From contig CM046875.1 of the NCBI GenBank assembly GCA_025667525.1, forward strand, positions 118,534,340 through 118,598,339: a stretch of DNA of 64,000 bases. The letters are read 5' to 3'. Position 1 is the first letter of the stretch, and every line of letters begins with the position of its first letter. Below the pieces are notes generated by a model. It did not search any database and was not told where the DNA came from. It worked only from the letters and a program-made list of their open reading frames with translations. Position numbers and translations under genes: made by a program. Below are positions 21,187-31,998 of the stretch, piece after piece. The stretch comes from Glebionis coronaria (taxonomy: Eukaryota; Streptophyta; Magnoliopsida; Asterales; Asteraceae).

Positions 21187-23213
21187 CTAGCCGAGATCCG
21201 CTAAAGCCATACAATCATCAATTTGAGGAAACGAGCAAGGTAACACGAATCGTCCGGGATCTCCTAGCTTTTCGGGAAGCTCTTTGAGAAGAATCGCGGA
21301 ACAATTCTCATTTAAACGAGTGTTCACAAGCTCAACCATTTTTTCTTTCTTATTAAGCAAATCTTTGAACATCTTCACAAATTTAGGCATTTGAGCAAGT
21401 GCAACAATAACGCTACTGTTAACATTCACGTTGGAAATCATTTTCAAAAAGTTGGAAACATGAACGTCATCTTTGGTGAGCACTTTAGCCTTGTCCAATC
21501 TAGAGGGATAAGGGATATTGGGTTTAGACTTTGAAGGTTGAGAAGTAGAAGGACTCGCTTCTTGAACAACCTTAGGGATAGGCTCTTTAGGCAATGGAGA
21601 ACTAGTACTAGGAGTGGTAGTGGGAGGAATCACCGAAGGGGGAGTAGGATTACTCATTATGACCTCCGGGCCTTGTCTCTCCTTTATGGGCGAAGAGATG
21701 GAAGGTCTCACTAAAGTGGCTCCACTTCGAGTAGTGATAGCACTCACATTAGCACGAGGGTTAATCTCGGTATTAGAAGGTAAGGCTCCTTGGGGTCTAA
21801 GGGCTTGCAACATTTGCACGAACTTCCTATCGATTGACTCTTGCATTTGTTTCATAGTTCTCTCATGTTCGGTCAATTTTTGTAGAACCAAGTCCATTTG
21901 AGGATTAGTAACATTCCCTTGATTAAACCCTTTATTAGGAAAGCCTTGATTTTGATATTGAGGTTGAAAACCGTTGTTATTATGAAAACCTTGGTTGAAG
22001 TTATTATTTTGAAATCCTTGATTTTGACCATTAAAATTCCCTTGATTTGCATTCCCTTGAAAATTACCCATTTGAGGACCTTGGTTCCTATTTTGGTATT
22101 GGGTATTTTGGGCAGGTGGGGGTGGTGTTTCTGGAGCTACAAAACCCGGGGGAGCCAAATAGTTAGTACTCTTATAAGACAAATGGTTAACATCAACATT
22201 TGGTTTAAAGTGAACCCTTTCATTTGCATTGGTGTTATAAGCATAAACTTTCTGTTGTTGATTGTAGACCTTGTCACAATTAAAATACGAATGTGGTCCA
22301 CCACAAGTCTCACACGTTTCACAAGTCTCTTTTAAGGCATTTACTTGACCATTGATGGCTTTGGTATTATTAGCGGTTTGTAGAGCAACTGATTCAACAA
22401 GCGAAGTAAGCTTATCAATTCTCTTGTCGCTCTCACTGAAACTATCACTTGCTATAGTAGCCCTAACACTCTTGGTTTGTACTTTTGCCTTGTTTTCAAT
22501 TATAGCCCAAGCCTCGTTCATGGATTTCACAAGAATATTGCCCCCCGCGGCACTATTAAGTGAGTATTGGTCATTAAAAGTTAAACCATTGTAAAACGTA
22601 TTAATTTGATGCACTTTAGTGAAACCATGTTGTGGACATTTTCTTAAAAGCTCTTTAAACCGATTCCAAGACTCACTAAACGTTTCCCCATATTTTTGTT
22701 CAAAGGTAATGATGTCATTCCTTAAAAAAGTGGTCCGTGATGGTGGAAAAAAGTAGTTTGTGAACTTGGTTTCTAAATCAATCCATGTAGTAATACTTTG
22801 GGGTGGTTCCTTATCAAGCCAAATCCAGGCTTGTCCCCCTCGAGGGAAAAAGGAAAGAGTTGTAAACGAATGGCCTCTTGTGGCACCCCATTGTATTTGA
22901 CGGTGTTTGCCAATTGTATGAAACGTTTGATATGAGCGTGTGGGTCATCATTAGTACGACCTAAAAATGGTGTAGCGGAAACCATTTGAATAAAACCCGT
23001 TTTAAGTTCAAAATTATTTGCTCCAATATCCGGCACCACAATCCGTTATCGTTTCCTTCAACGTGATATTGTAGAATCTCAGTCATTGGTCGATTATCCG
23101 TTGCCATCATGTTGTTCAAAGCTCGATTCTTGGGATCGGCTTGATTGACGGTCTTTTTGTTTTTCTTCTTCTTCTTTTTGGAAGAATTAGAAGTATTTGG
23201 TACACCAATCGGT
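21187..23213 (-). pseudogene. gag: E4 gag, broken and interrupted near its start by E5
   Basis: Reading on the minus strand starts at the E5 junction with a Lys-rich segment (SKKKKKKNKK, about 23165). The N-terminal gag region is at about 23039-22773, with a shift near 22820. The core follows with FFPPSRTTF and CPQHGFTKVHQINTFYNGL. An open frame of 475 codons covers 22614-21187: knuckle CETCGGPHSYFNC (CX2CX3HX4C), a Gln/Asn/Gly/Phe-rich stretch of about 80 residues (NQGFQNNNFNQGFHNNNGF), the ITTRSGATL motif, a Pro/Ser linker and the start of the protease. It ends in a TAG created by the two-base loss at the active site. Confidence 0.87.
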
Positions 23214-23218
23214 ATGTA

Positions 23219-26200
23219 TGTGACAATCCGTCAATTTATGGTTGATATTTTATTCTCAATGTTTATTTGAAAACATTATTTTAATGTTACATTATGAACT
23301 CACTTATTTTTGGGAAGTAATTTGGATTTACGTCTTGAAGTAGCATCGACTACGTCTAAACCGGAGGATTCAACGTTACGTGCTTACGTTTACATACACC
23401 GTCTTTGGTGACAGTCCGACATTTCAGAAAATAAATTTGTCCATGAATATTATTTTGGAGTTTTAAATTTGAGTTGGTTCATAAACTCACAAATTTACGA
23501 TAAGAGATTAGGACTTACGATTTTAATTTAACGTCCTTTACGACTAAACCGGAAACCTTAGGATTATGTATTTACGTTTTTGAACTCCGTTTTTGATGAG
23601 ACAATTTTTATTGGATTCGTTTTGTGTCGTTGATTCATAATTTATAAAAACGTTTTTCGTGAAACGACCCGAGGGCATGCAAATCGAGGAAACTAGAATC
23701 GAGGAATACCCATAAATTAGTGAGGTGGGATAAAATACATTATCCCACCCCACTAATACACATGGGATGGCACAACATGACACCACATCAAAGATGTGGC
23801 ATCATGTTAACTTGTAGCTTACAAGTGTAAGCACTAGCTTAACACTTAAGCTAGTTTCTTCCACTCATCCCACAAAAACAACTAGCTACTCATAACCACC
23901 ATTTTCACTCATGCAAACCACTCTCATCCTCCCATTTCTCTCTCAAAAATTCGTCCTACTCTCACCCTAAATAACCCATTTGATCTTGATTTAACCATGA
24001 AATCATATGTTATTCACACATATGATGAAAACCCATTGAAGTTATGAAGATTGGAGGTGATCTTAACATGTAAAAAGGAGTTTTCAAGGGAGTTTGGGGC
24101 TGATTTCTCAAGGAGTTTTCATGAAGAACAAGGGCTGATTTTTGGAGGAATCTACAAATACTTGGTGATCCTAGAAGTGGTGTTGATATCTCATAAGATT
24201 GGTTACCCAAAACCATGTCTTGTTCATCCAAAAGCTCATCATTTCATCATCATGGTGGTATAAAGATTGTTCTCCTCATCCTCTTGTTATTTTGATTATG
24301 TAATCATGTATTTTCTTTCCTATTGTATATGTATATGATGATTATATGATGATAAAAGTGTTGTGTGGGGATTTGTTGTTGATAAACATGCTTAAAAAGA
24401 TGTAAGACTATAAGAAACAAGGCTAAAATCTTGTTTAAATTTGTTGGCTGTATAAAACAGTAAAGAATCAAATGATGAACTGATAAAAATGGCATAGATT
24501 AATGGATTTACAGTAAGCTATGGGTCTTGTACACATGTGAGAGTTGGCCATGCACTGGAATCATTGTAATGAGTGAGATATGATCAAAACAAGTTTAGAG
24601 TACCAATCTGAGTTTACTGTTTTGGACGATTTTTAGAAAATACTTAGAAGATGATTCAACAGTAGCTATAGTAGAGTTAAATGGATCACATATCATGTAG
24701 TTTATGTGATAAAAATTTGAGCTTCTATCTCCATATAGAACTCTAGATATGACAGTTTTGGTGAAGATGAGAATAAAAATCAGATTTTGAGAATTAATGT
24801 TTATTATTATTATATAAGCACTCAAAATTATATTGTATAAAATGTAAAATAAAAACCCACTAACTTATGGATTTTATTTATATAAGTATGTAAAAGGTTA
24901 AATAAGTGGACATTTTAAAAAAATGGTAACTTGTTAAGTTTTATAAGTTAGAAAACTATAAACATGATTTTTACGACTTTTTCGGCTATTACAGTAAAAT
25001 TAACGTTTTTGTTAAATAAAACTTAGACGGTTGGACCCGTCTAATGTAAACATTATAAAATTCATATACTGATATATAAACATATATAACAAGTAAAAAC
25101 CGATAATACCCGAACTATAGGACATACGGACGTTAACGGACTAAATTAACGTTATTGGACTAATAATACAACAAAAATGGACTAAAACACTTATAAAATT
25201 ATTATTGGGCTTAACCCATTTAGGCCCAACTTGTAAAGTATAGATACTGATAATATAAGTATAACATGGATTACTACAAGTTAAAGAACTTATAATAAGT
25301 TTATTGGACCTAAAACACGTAAATCGGTAAAACTAGTAAACTAGTATAAAAGTTATCGACACATAACACTAAAACGAGTAAATGAGAATATGTAAACCCA
25401 CTTGATCATCATATATAAATAATCATCATATGTATACATAATTGTTATTTTTATAAAGTCATTGGACAAAAGTCTAAGACGAGTATTATTTGTCTAGGTT
25501 TCCGTGATTGAAGCACGTACCGTACGTCCGAATTGCCGATAACCCACCTTCCCACATCAACGTGAGTTCATAGCCTCGCACTCTTTTAAATGTTTTTATG
25601 AAATGTTTTATAAACCCGCGAGGGAGATAACATGTTAGTTTTTATAAAATAGGACACCATTTGTCCCGATTGTTTGTTTATTGATTTGGACCCGAATGAT
25701 TGAATGACCCGATTGTATGACCCGATAAATGATTAAAGGACCCGATAGATGAAAATAAATGGATTATTAAAGTTAGGTTATGTCACTAAAAGTCCCATTA
25801 GCATGAATTGTGAACTACCGGGATTTGGTAGACGCTTGTGCATATAATAGTACTATTTGGCGACGATCACCCCAGTTCGCGCCTTGACGGTTGATCCCCG
25901 TCGTGGCACATTGATTGGTAAGCGAATTTATGTATGAGAAGATTTCCATAGCGTGACCTTTGTGACGACACGCTACTTTAGATGGGCAAAATTGGTATCG
26001 GGTTAGCTACCCGTTGTTGGTTTAGTAAGGTAACAATGTCATGCGGCTTATAATAATCCAATCACCGAAATACTACTAGACGCTCTGAATTACGATGTAT
26101 TGCCTGACTAGCAATACAGGGTCATACTATTGATATTATGTTCGTGTTTTGGTTTTCATAACCATATTCATATAACGGTTTTTATTTTTATACAACGTTA

Positions 26201-26711
26201 TAAGACGTATTGTATGATATTTTTGCGACATTGGCTCGTATAATGATTTTTAAGGCAAATGCCTATATTATGATTTTGATGAAGATTTGTATAAAATGAC
26301 TTTGGCTATTTTATGGCCTATTAAAATGATTTGTACAAAATGATTTTCAGTAATAATTTTATACTAATATTATATTGATGGATTTTATTAAACTCTATGA
26401 ATTCACTCGGCGTTATCGCTGACCTTTTCTTTTAACATGTTTTATCTCAGGTACTTTAAGGTAATTCTCGGGAAGACGACAAGAATTCATGGCCCGCACT
26501 TAAACAATATTTTCCATTAAATACTTTGTAAAAACTTTGTATGAAATAATATGACTTGGGACCGATGTAACTTTGATATTTATGAATGGAAATGATTTAT
26601 TATTAAACGACGCGATTTTTATGCGTTGTCTATGATGTGAGTAATGTGCTATCCCGTAACACCAACGAGTCTTCCGCTGTATTAAGTTGTATAAAATTTG
26701 GGGGTGTTACA
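23219..26711 (+). repeat. E5 5' LTR
   Basis: Matches 31999-35491 with scattered single changes. It contains three adjacent hairpins at 23774-23854. ORFs within it (24010-24231, 24051-24263, 23544-23786) are overlapping, are repeated in the other LTR, and have no recognised domain. Confidence 0.94.
23774..23854 (+). other. Three adjacent hairpins in the E5 5' LTR
   Basis: Arms 23774-23789 and 23793-23808 pair with two mismatches and a 3-base loop. GCTTAC/GTAAGC pair at 23817-23832. CTAGCTTAA/TTAAGCTAG at 23834-23854 is a perfect 9-base stem with loop CAC. The copy at 32553-32633 keeps them. The E6 LTRs have a perfect 10-base stem CTAAGCTAAC/GTTAGCTTAG at the matching place, with a different sequence. 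Confidence 0.6.
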
Positions 26712-26714
26712 GTT

Positions 26715-26726
26715 TGGTATCAGAGC
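26715..26726 (+). other. E5 primer-binding site (tRNA-Met type)
   Basis: TGGTATCAGAGC lies three bases after the LTR. It is the usual initiator-Met site of many plant LTR elements, unlike the Asp-type sites of E1, E2 and E4. Confidence 0.88.
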
Positions 26727-29600
26727 TCTCGTTATAGAGAACGAAATACTTTTAAAACCAAGGTTTTGAATAAAATATTTCAAAATCTTTTAACTATAAA
26801 CATTTTTCTAAAAATGTCTAAAAATCTTTTGACTATAACGGTGCCGAAGAATTCCCGAGTTACCAACAAGGCCAAGACTGAGAAGTGTTATTTTAATATA
26901 TATATATATAACTTGGATTATATATATATATGATGTAGTTTTATTACATGATTGTTTGATGATTATTTTGATTTTTATACGAGGTATTTATACGACGTAG
27001 ATTGTCACAATGTACCCTAAATCCTCTAGTAAATTAATTGAAGCTATTCTCGTAGGAATTCTAGCTATCCTAGATTTAAACCAAGTTGTGGATATTTATG
27101 ATCCCAACAAATGGTTGATATTCGTAGAAATGTAGATATTAGTTGATTGTGACATTGAAGAAGAATTGGCGAAATTAAAACTGATATCGATGTCATGACG
27201 ATCTTTTCTTATAGAGTGGAGTTTGACAAAACGTTACCACCTAGAAAGATGTCATCTTAGTCGTTGTCACCCAATTCTTAAATTTGAAATCGAAAGGGTG
27301 AATGTTGCACTTGAGGCTGTCATTGGAACCGTTACCCAAAAGCCTCATGCCACTAATACCTTTCCGAGAAGTCTAGTTGAATGATCAAGTCATTTTATAT
27401 TAATGACTCATTTGATAATTGTTGTTGTAAGAGATATAGGATTGGAAATTAAGTGTTGTTCATATCGAGCTTTTATTGCCTATTAAGGCCTAAGAATAAG
27501 ATTAAAAGTATTGGAAAATGAGGTAGGATATCGAATTGAGTATAAAATTGGTTAAAATTTGAATAAAGTAAAATTTAACCCGCGTGGAATATGAGATTTT
27601 TAATAGAAGTCGTTAAGTCCTGTGATTGAATTATAAGGTTTTGATTGATTGATAGTTCGTGTTAAGGGTTGTTCCTAGACCATTGTCCACTAACGAGGAT
27701 GCCCAGTGTCCAAGAAATAAATTGAAGAAATCTTCTTCTGAATTGAGACCGATGGATCTTCTAGGACATGTGGAACACCAAATGACTCTTGTAGATTAGT
27801 ATTCATTGTGGTATCTTTTAAGAATCCCTAACTTACCTGAGATATCAGTTGGTAGGATGAGTTCTGAGAATTGTATGACATAGTGACACGTAATGTGTTA
27901 CGGTACAATTTTGACTTGTTTGTGATTAACGAAAAGACTACCTTTGATTGCTAAATTCTACATGTATCGATGATATCTATCTTTTATTGCTTCATCCTAA
28001 TGCTCACATTAGTGATGCAACCATTGAGCAAGTACTCATCTTGAATTAAGTTACGTTGTGGATTATTCTTTTGAGTGCCATCGAGATCATGAACCTCATG
28101 ATTAACTGGCTAAGCTCATTTCCTATCATATTGTAGTTAGTTCTTGGTGAACAAGCTTTCATCACTCTTTTGCAGATCACTCATTGTTTTTATAAGTTAA
28201 AACAATATTCCTTGAGAAAAGTTGAATTCTCATCACCAAAAAGATTATTCAAAATGAGATTTGTAAATAATCACTATCGAAATGAAGTTGTTTATAAAAC
28301 ACCTTGGAAAGCTTAATTGTTTTCATAACAAAGAAAATCTTTGTAAATTTATTTTTGATTCTTATTTAAGAATTAAGAATGAAAATGTTTTTATTATAAA
28401 CATGATGATAAAAATTTTGACGAACTGAGTATTTCATCGTTAATCTTGAAATTGTATATAGTTGCGCGCCTACATACAATTTGGAATGGACCATGCAAGG
28501 CTGATTAGTAGTCACCATAAAACTAATGAATAAACACTACATTTTCTTTGAAGATTGTGAAAGATTAAATTATATGAGATCTGCAAGAAGTGAAAAATAG
28601 GGACATAATGTTAGGAACACCTACATATGTGCCTATAGCATCTATTCTTCTGAGTTGAATTTACTCATCTGTGGAAATTGTCTTATTTAACAGTTGACAA
28701 TTCTTTCTTGTCCAATTCTCCCGTAGTGAGATTCTTAGGAAAAGTATCTGATTACCGAGTGTTGATAACCGACTGGATGTATTGACGTTCTTATCATTTC
28801 TTTTGATTTGATTTCATTTGAATGACATGGGTAACGATCCGAGGAGCTTTCGAATGCGTACTCAAACTATGACAACATGGGAATATTCATATTCGTTAAA
28901 TGTTTTCGTCTGTATTTGATTTGAAATTCTCTCGCGTAGATTATGCGTTGACCTTACCCTTTTAAGGTTAGTTATGTATCCATATATCCTTGGATTTGTG
29001 AAGGATTATGAGTTATTATTAGTCTTTTGAGAAGTTCACATCTTATCGACGGCAATAAAACTGGAAAGTTGATAGTGCCAGTAGAATGGATTAATTGATT
29101 ATGACATGACGACATTGTCTTAATTGACGGGAACTCAAGTAGAATTCCCCTAAATGATAAGATGTTGATTATCAAAAGTGATCTAAATAATTCTTGATGG
29201 ATGACTTGAAATTATACTGTGAGTGGTTGTAAATTAGTCATAGATATTATAATCTAGAAGAACCTAATATAAATTTATTTAAAGATGTTTATGTTATCTG
29301 AAACTTTAGGAAGTATTTGTTGATGAATTTCCTAGACTTTTGCCATTAAGGCAAGTGGAAATTGGTATTGATTATACTCCCGGTGCTGCATCTGTGGCGT
29401 GTGCACTGTACGTCAGCACCATCTAAATTAAAGGAATTACCGTACAACTGAGAGAGTTGTCGGAGAAAGATATTTTTATACCAAGCCTGCCATTATGAAG
29501 AGCTATGGTGTTATCATTCCTTATATTTATAGATTACTATAAACTGAGTAAATTGATAATCGAAAACAATATCCATAACTCGAAATGGAAGATTTGTTCG
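26727..29600 (+). pseudogene. E5 leader and gag/protease region, decayed
   Basis: The part next to the PBS has a TA microsatellite at 26894-26930. Beyond it, an open stretch at about 27227-27400 is conserved with E6 (51565-51329, minus) and could be gag remnant (IERVNVALEAVIGTVTQ), but stops are frequent. I recognise no clear zinc knuckle or protease. The location between PBS and RT is the reason for calling it gag/protease. Confidence 0.5.
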
Positions 29601-29870
29601 ATCATTTACAAGGTTTTTGATCCTCAGCATGGTTATCATCAACTTCGCATCTGCGAAAAAGATTATGTATTCCAATCACTACATCCGGTACTTGTAATGA
29701 ACATTACGAGTTTCACGTGGTGACGTTTGGATTGACTAATACACATGTAGCAATCATAAATTTGGTGAATCACGTGTGTAGGCTGTAATTTGATAAATTC
29801 ATGCTTGTGATCATTAAAGACCATTTATTTGTTTATAAGAATAAGAATGAGTTACTAATTATTTATAGAT
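29601..29870 (+). pseudogene. E5 reverse transcriptase remnant lacking the catalytic Asp pair
   Basis: The translated pieces GYHQLRICEKDYVFQS, HYEFHVVTFGLTN and LVNHVCRL*FDKF match RT motifs usually read as GYHQLRI-ED, HYEFLVMPFGLTN and L-N-VC-P-LDKF. The catalytic motif, normally FIDD, reads IIKDHL at 29806-29827, so the first Asp is Lys. E6 has the same change and the same stop after VCRL. This RT could not have worked, and the defect predates both copies. Confidence 0.78.
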
Positions 29871-30920
29871 TGCCCTGAATTGGCCGAACGATAAAAACCT
29901 GTATCTTAAATATTTAACATGTGATTAAAGACTAAATCCTTTATATTAATTGACCGTGTGAGTAATAGATAATGGAATCTATATTGACTCTTCAAAAAAA
30001 ATTAAGAGCCCTTTTAAGACTTTGAGTTATACTAAAAAGAAAATGGAAATATGTTTTGACGAATGTTTTAACAAATGATTTTAAAGGGATTATTCCCTTA
30101 TACACAAACCATTTAACTAAACCTCTGTTTAGGGGTAAATGTTTGTGTATACTTCTAGACAACCTAAGAAGAATTAAAGAAACTATATAACTTATTACTT
30201 GAAATTCGAAACGACAATTTTAGCTTTTCAAACTAAGAAAACTTTGACCAAAGTATAAACAAATGTTTTTCGAACATTTACGAATCTTATTAAATATTTT
30301 CGATAAATCAACAAAAATCTAATTAATTAAATTCAAATTTATTTTTAACATTTTATATAATTGGTCGAACTAAGAAATTTAAACTTTTAACGTTTACGTT
30401 TCATAAAAATTAAATAATTATTGTTAATTTACATATAATAATTATCGACGCTTTAGACGCCGGATTGAGAAAAACTGATAAAAACAATAGTTGAGATAGA
30501 ATTAAAACTTAGAAAATATGAAGAAAGGTGAACGTAATTACTGACATATTATATAGAAAGTATAAAGATTCAATTAAGATATATTTCTTAATAATGATTG
30601 TGCAAACTAAATTGCCGAATAATATAAAAATAAACGATGTTTGTAAAAAGGATAATATAGATAATAAATGGAGTTCGCGTCTAATGTGAACCATTAAAAT
30701 GGAGAAGCCAATAGCGTTAAATGTTTTAAAGGCCACTTGTGGTTGCCTAAATATGGAGATTTTGAGATATAGTTATGTTGGAATTTGTAAGTATAAGTAT
30801 TCTATTTATGTCTTTTATGACTAAAAGTATCTTTGTCTAAAGAAGTTGTACTGATGGTAATTATGAAGGCAGACATCGCCTCATACATTAGTAAACGTCT
30901 AGCTATTGCAAAGGTCATCA
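29871..30920 (+). other. E5 interior, no coding read; internal polypurine copy
   Basis: RNase H should lie here but I cannot read it. An exact 17-base copy of the purine tract region lies at 30125-30141 within an imperfect inverted repeat (30101-30152). ORF 30509-30736 (minus) has no recognised domain. Confidence 0.5.
30125..30141 (+). other. Internal copy of the E5 polypurine tract
   Basis: CTGTTTAGGGGTAAATG is identical to 31981-31997 next to the 3' LTR. E6 has both copies too (46735-46751 and 48611-48627). It may be a central purine tract like those of some retroviruses and Ty elements, or a trace of a rearrangement. Confidence 0.7.
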
Positions 30921-31998
30921 TCTGAATTTGATTCGATTTGGGTCATCGTAGACAAACTGACCAAATCTGCTAATATCATTCCCGTTAATGATAAATGCAA
31001 AAGAGTTATGTAAACATAGTGTGCCTGTATCGAACATCTTTATCAAGATCCTCGCTTCGCATCGAATTTCTAGAGATTTGCTCAGAAATCATTGAGAACG
31101 AACCTTGATGAGAGTACTATGTACCACCCCAATCGAAGGGACGAGGTAAAGTAACGATACAAAGTAATATAAGTGCTGTTTTATGTTTGAATTAATGACC
31201 TTTAGTAATAAACCGTATAATCGTTTTCCTTTGGAAGGATTATCATTGTTAATCATCGTATTAGGATTGAGATCGAATCTTGTTAGGATCTAAATATTAG
31301 AGCATCTGTAAGCAAGAGTTGAGATGATGACACCCGACATACACCCATTGTGAGTTGGACATGTCTTTTAGGTTTAAGGTTTCCTATGATGGCGAACCTA
31401 ACCTTACAAAATGCCCGACCCGCGAGATCTGAATTGATTGTTGAAATTAGGATTTGATTATTGACAGCCGGTAGTGGGCAAGAGGTTATGTGAATATGAA
31501 ATGTAGATCTTGAAGTGCCAAATGGGTAGCGAAGTTATGCCACAATTTTTAACCTTGGAAAAATGAATTCATGATCTGACAAATCATGGGATATAAGTCC
31601 CCGTTGTATGGGACCATTGAGATGATGTAAAAGTTGGGATTGAAAGGCATATAAGCTGGATCTACCCTAGGACTTCAAGAACTGCGTGAATTATGTTTCG
31701 TAAATCAAACTTGATGGAATATCTATCAAGTGAAAATCTGATTATTCTTAGTAAAGCTTAGATCGGCGAAAAGTTGCATTCATCAGAAACCCGTGAACAT
31801 CATGGATAGAGAAAGTAAATCAACATTTAGCCTGATCTTATTCCTATAGTTATGTTTGATGAAAATCGCGTATTATAATGGATTACACTTGTGAGAAAAG
31901 ACCGAATGTGGAGGAAATACCCACATGGCTTTTAACTCTATAAGAAGCGAGTAGTAAGATGATCTTTGAGGACAAAGATCCTGTTTAGGGGTAAATGC
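30921..31998 (+). pseudogene. E5 integrase remnant and 3' end
   Basis: SIWVIVDKLTKSANIIPV at about 30935-30990 matches the integrase core start (first Asp kept), and LDESTMYHPNRRDE at about 31105-31150 matches the LD-STAYHPQTDGQ-E motif with its end decayed. Near the end, KPVNIMDRESK (about 31787) and a frame reading WRKYPHGF (about 31910) resemble the C-terminal chromodomain region of Tekay/Del elements. Stops and deletions are frequent. The purine tract is at 31981-31998. Confidence 0.72.

Noticed and set aside
24010..24263. Overlapping ORFs on both strands in the E5 LTR, repeated at 32789-33042
   Set aside because: Same reason: conserved only because the two LTRs are near identical.
26637..26933. 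98-codon ORF across the E5 LTR and PBS
   Set aside because: It starts in the LTR, runs through the primer site and ends in the TA repeat; not a plausible gag start.
28972..29175. ORF on the minus strand of E5, matched by 49565-49801 in E6
   Set aside because: Antisense to the element and matched only because E5 and E6 are related.
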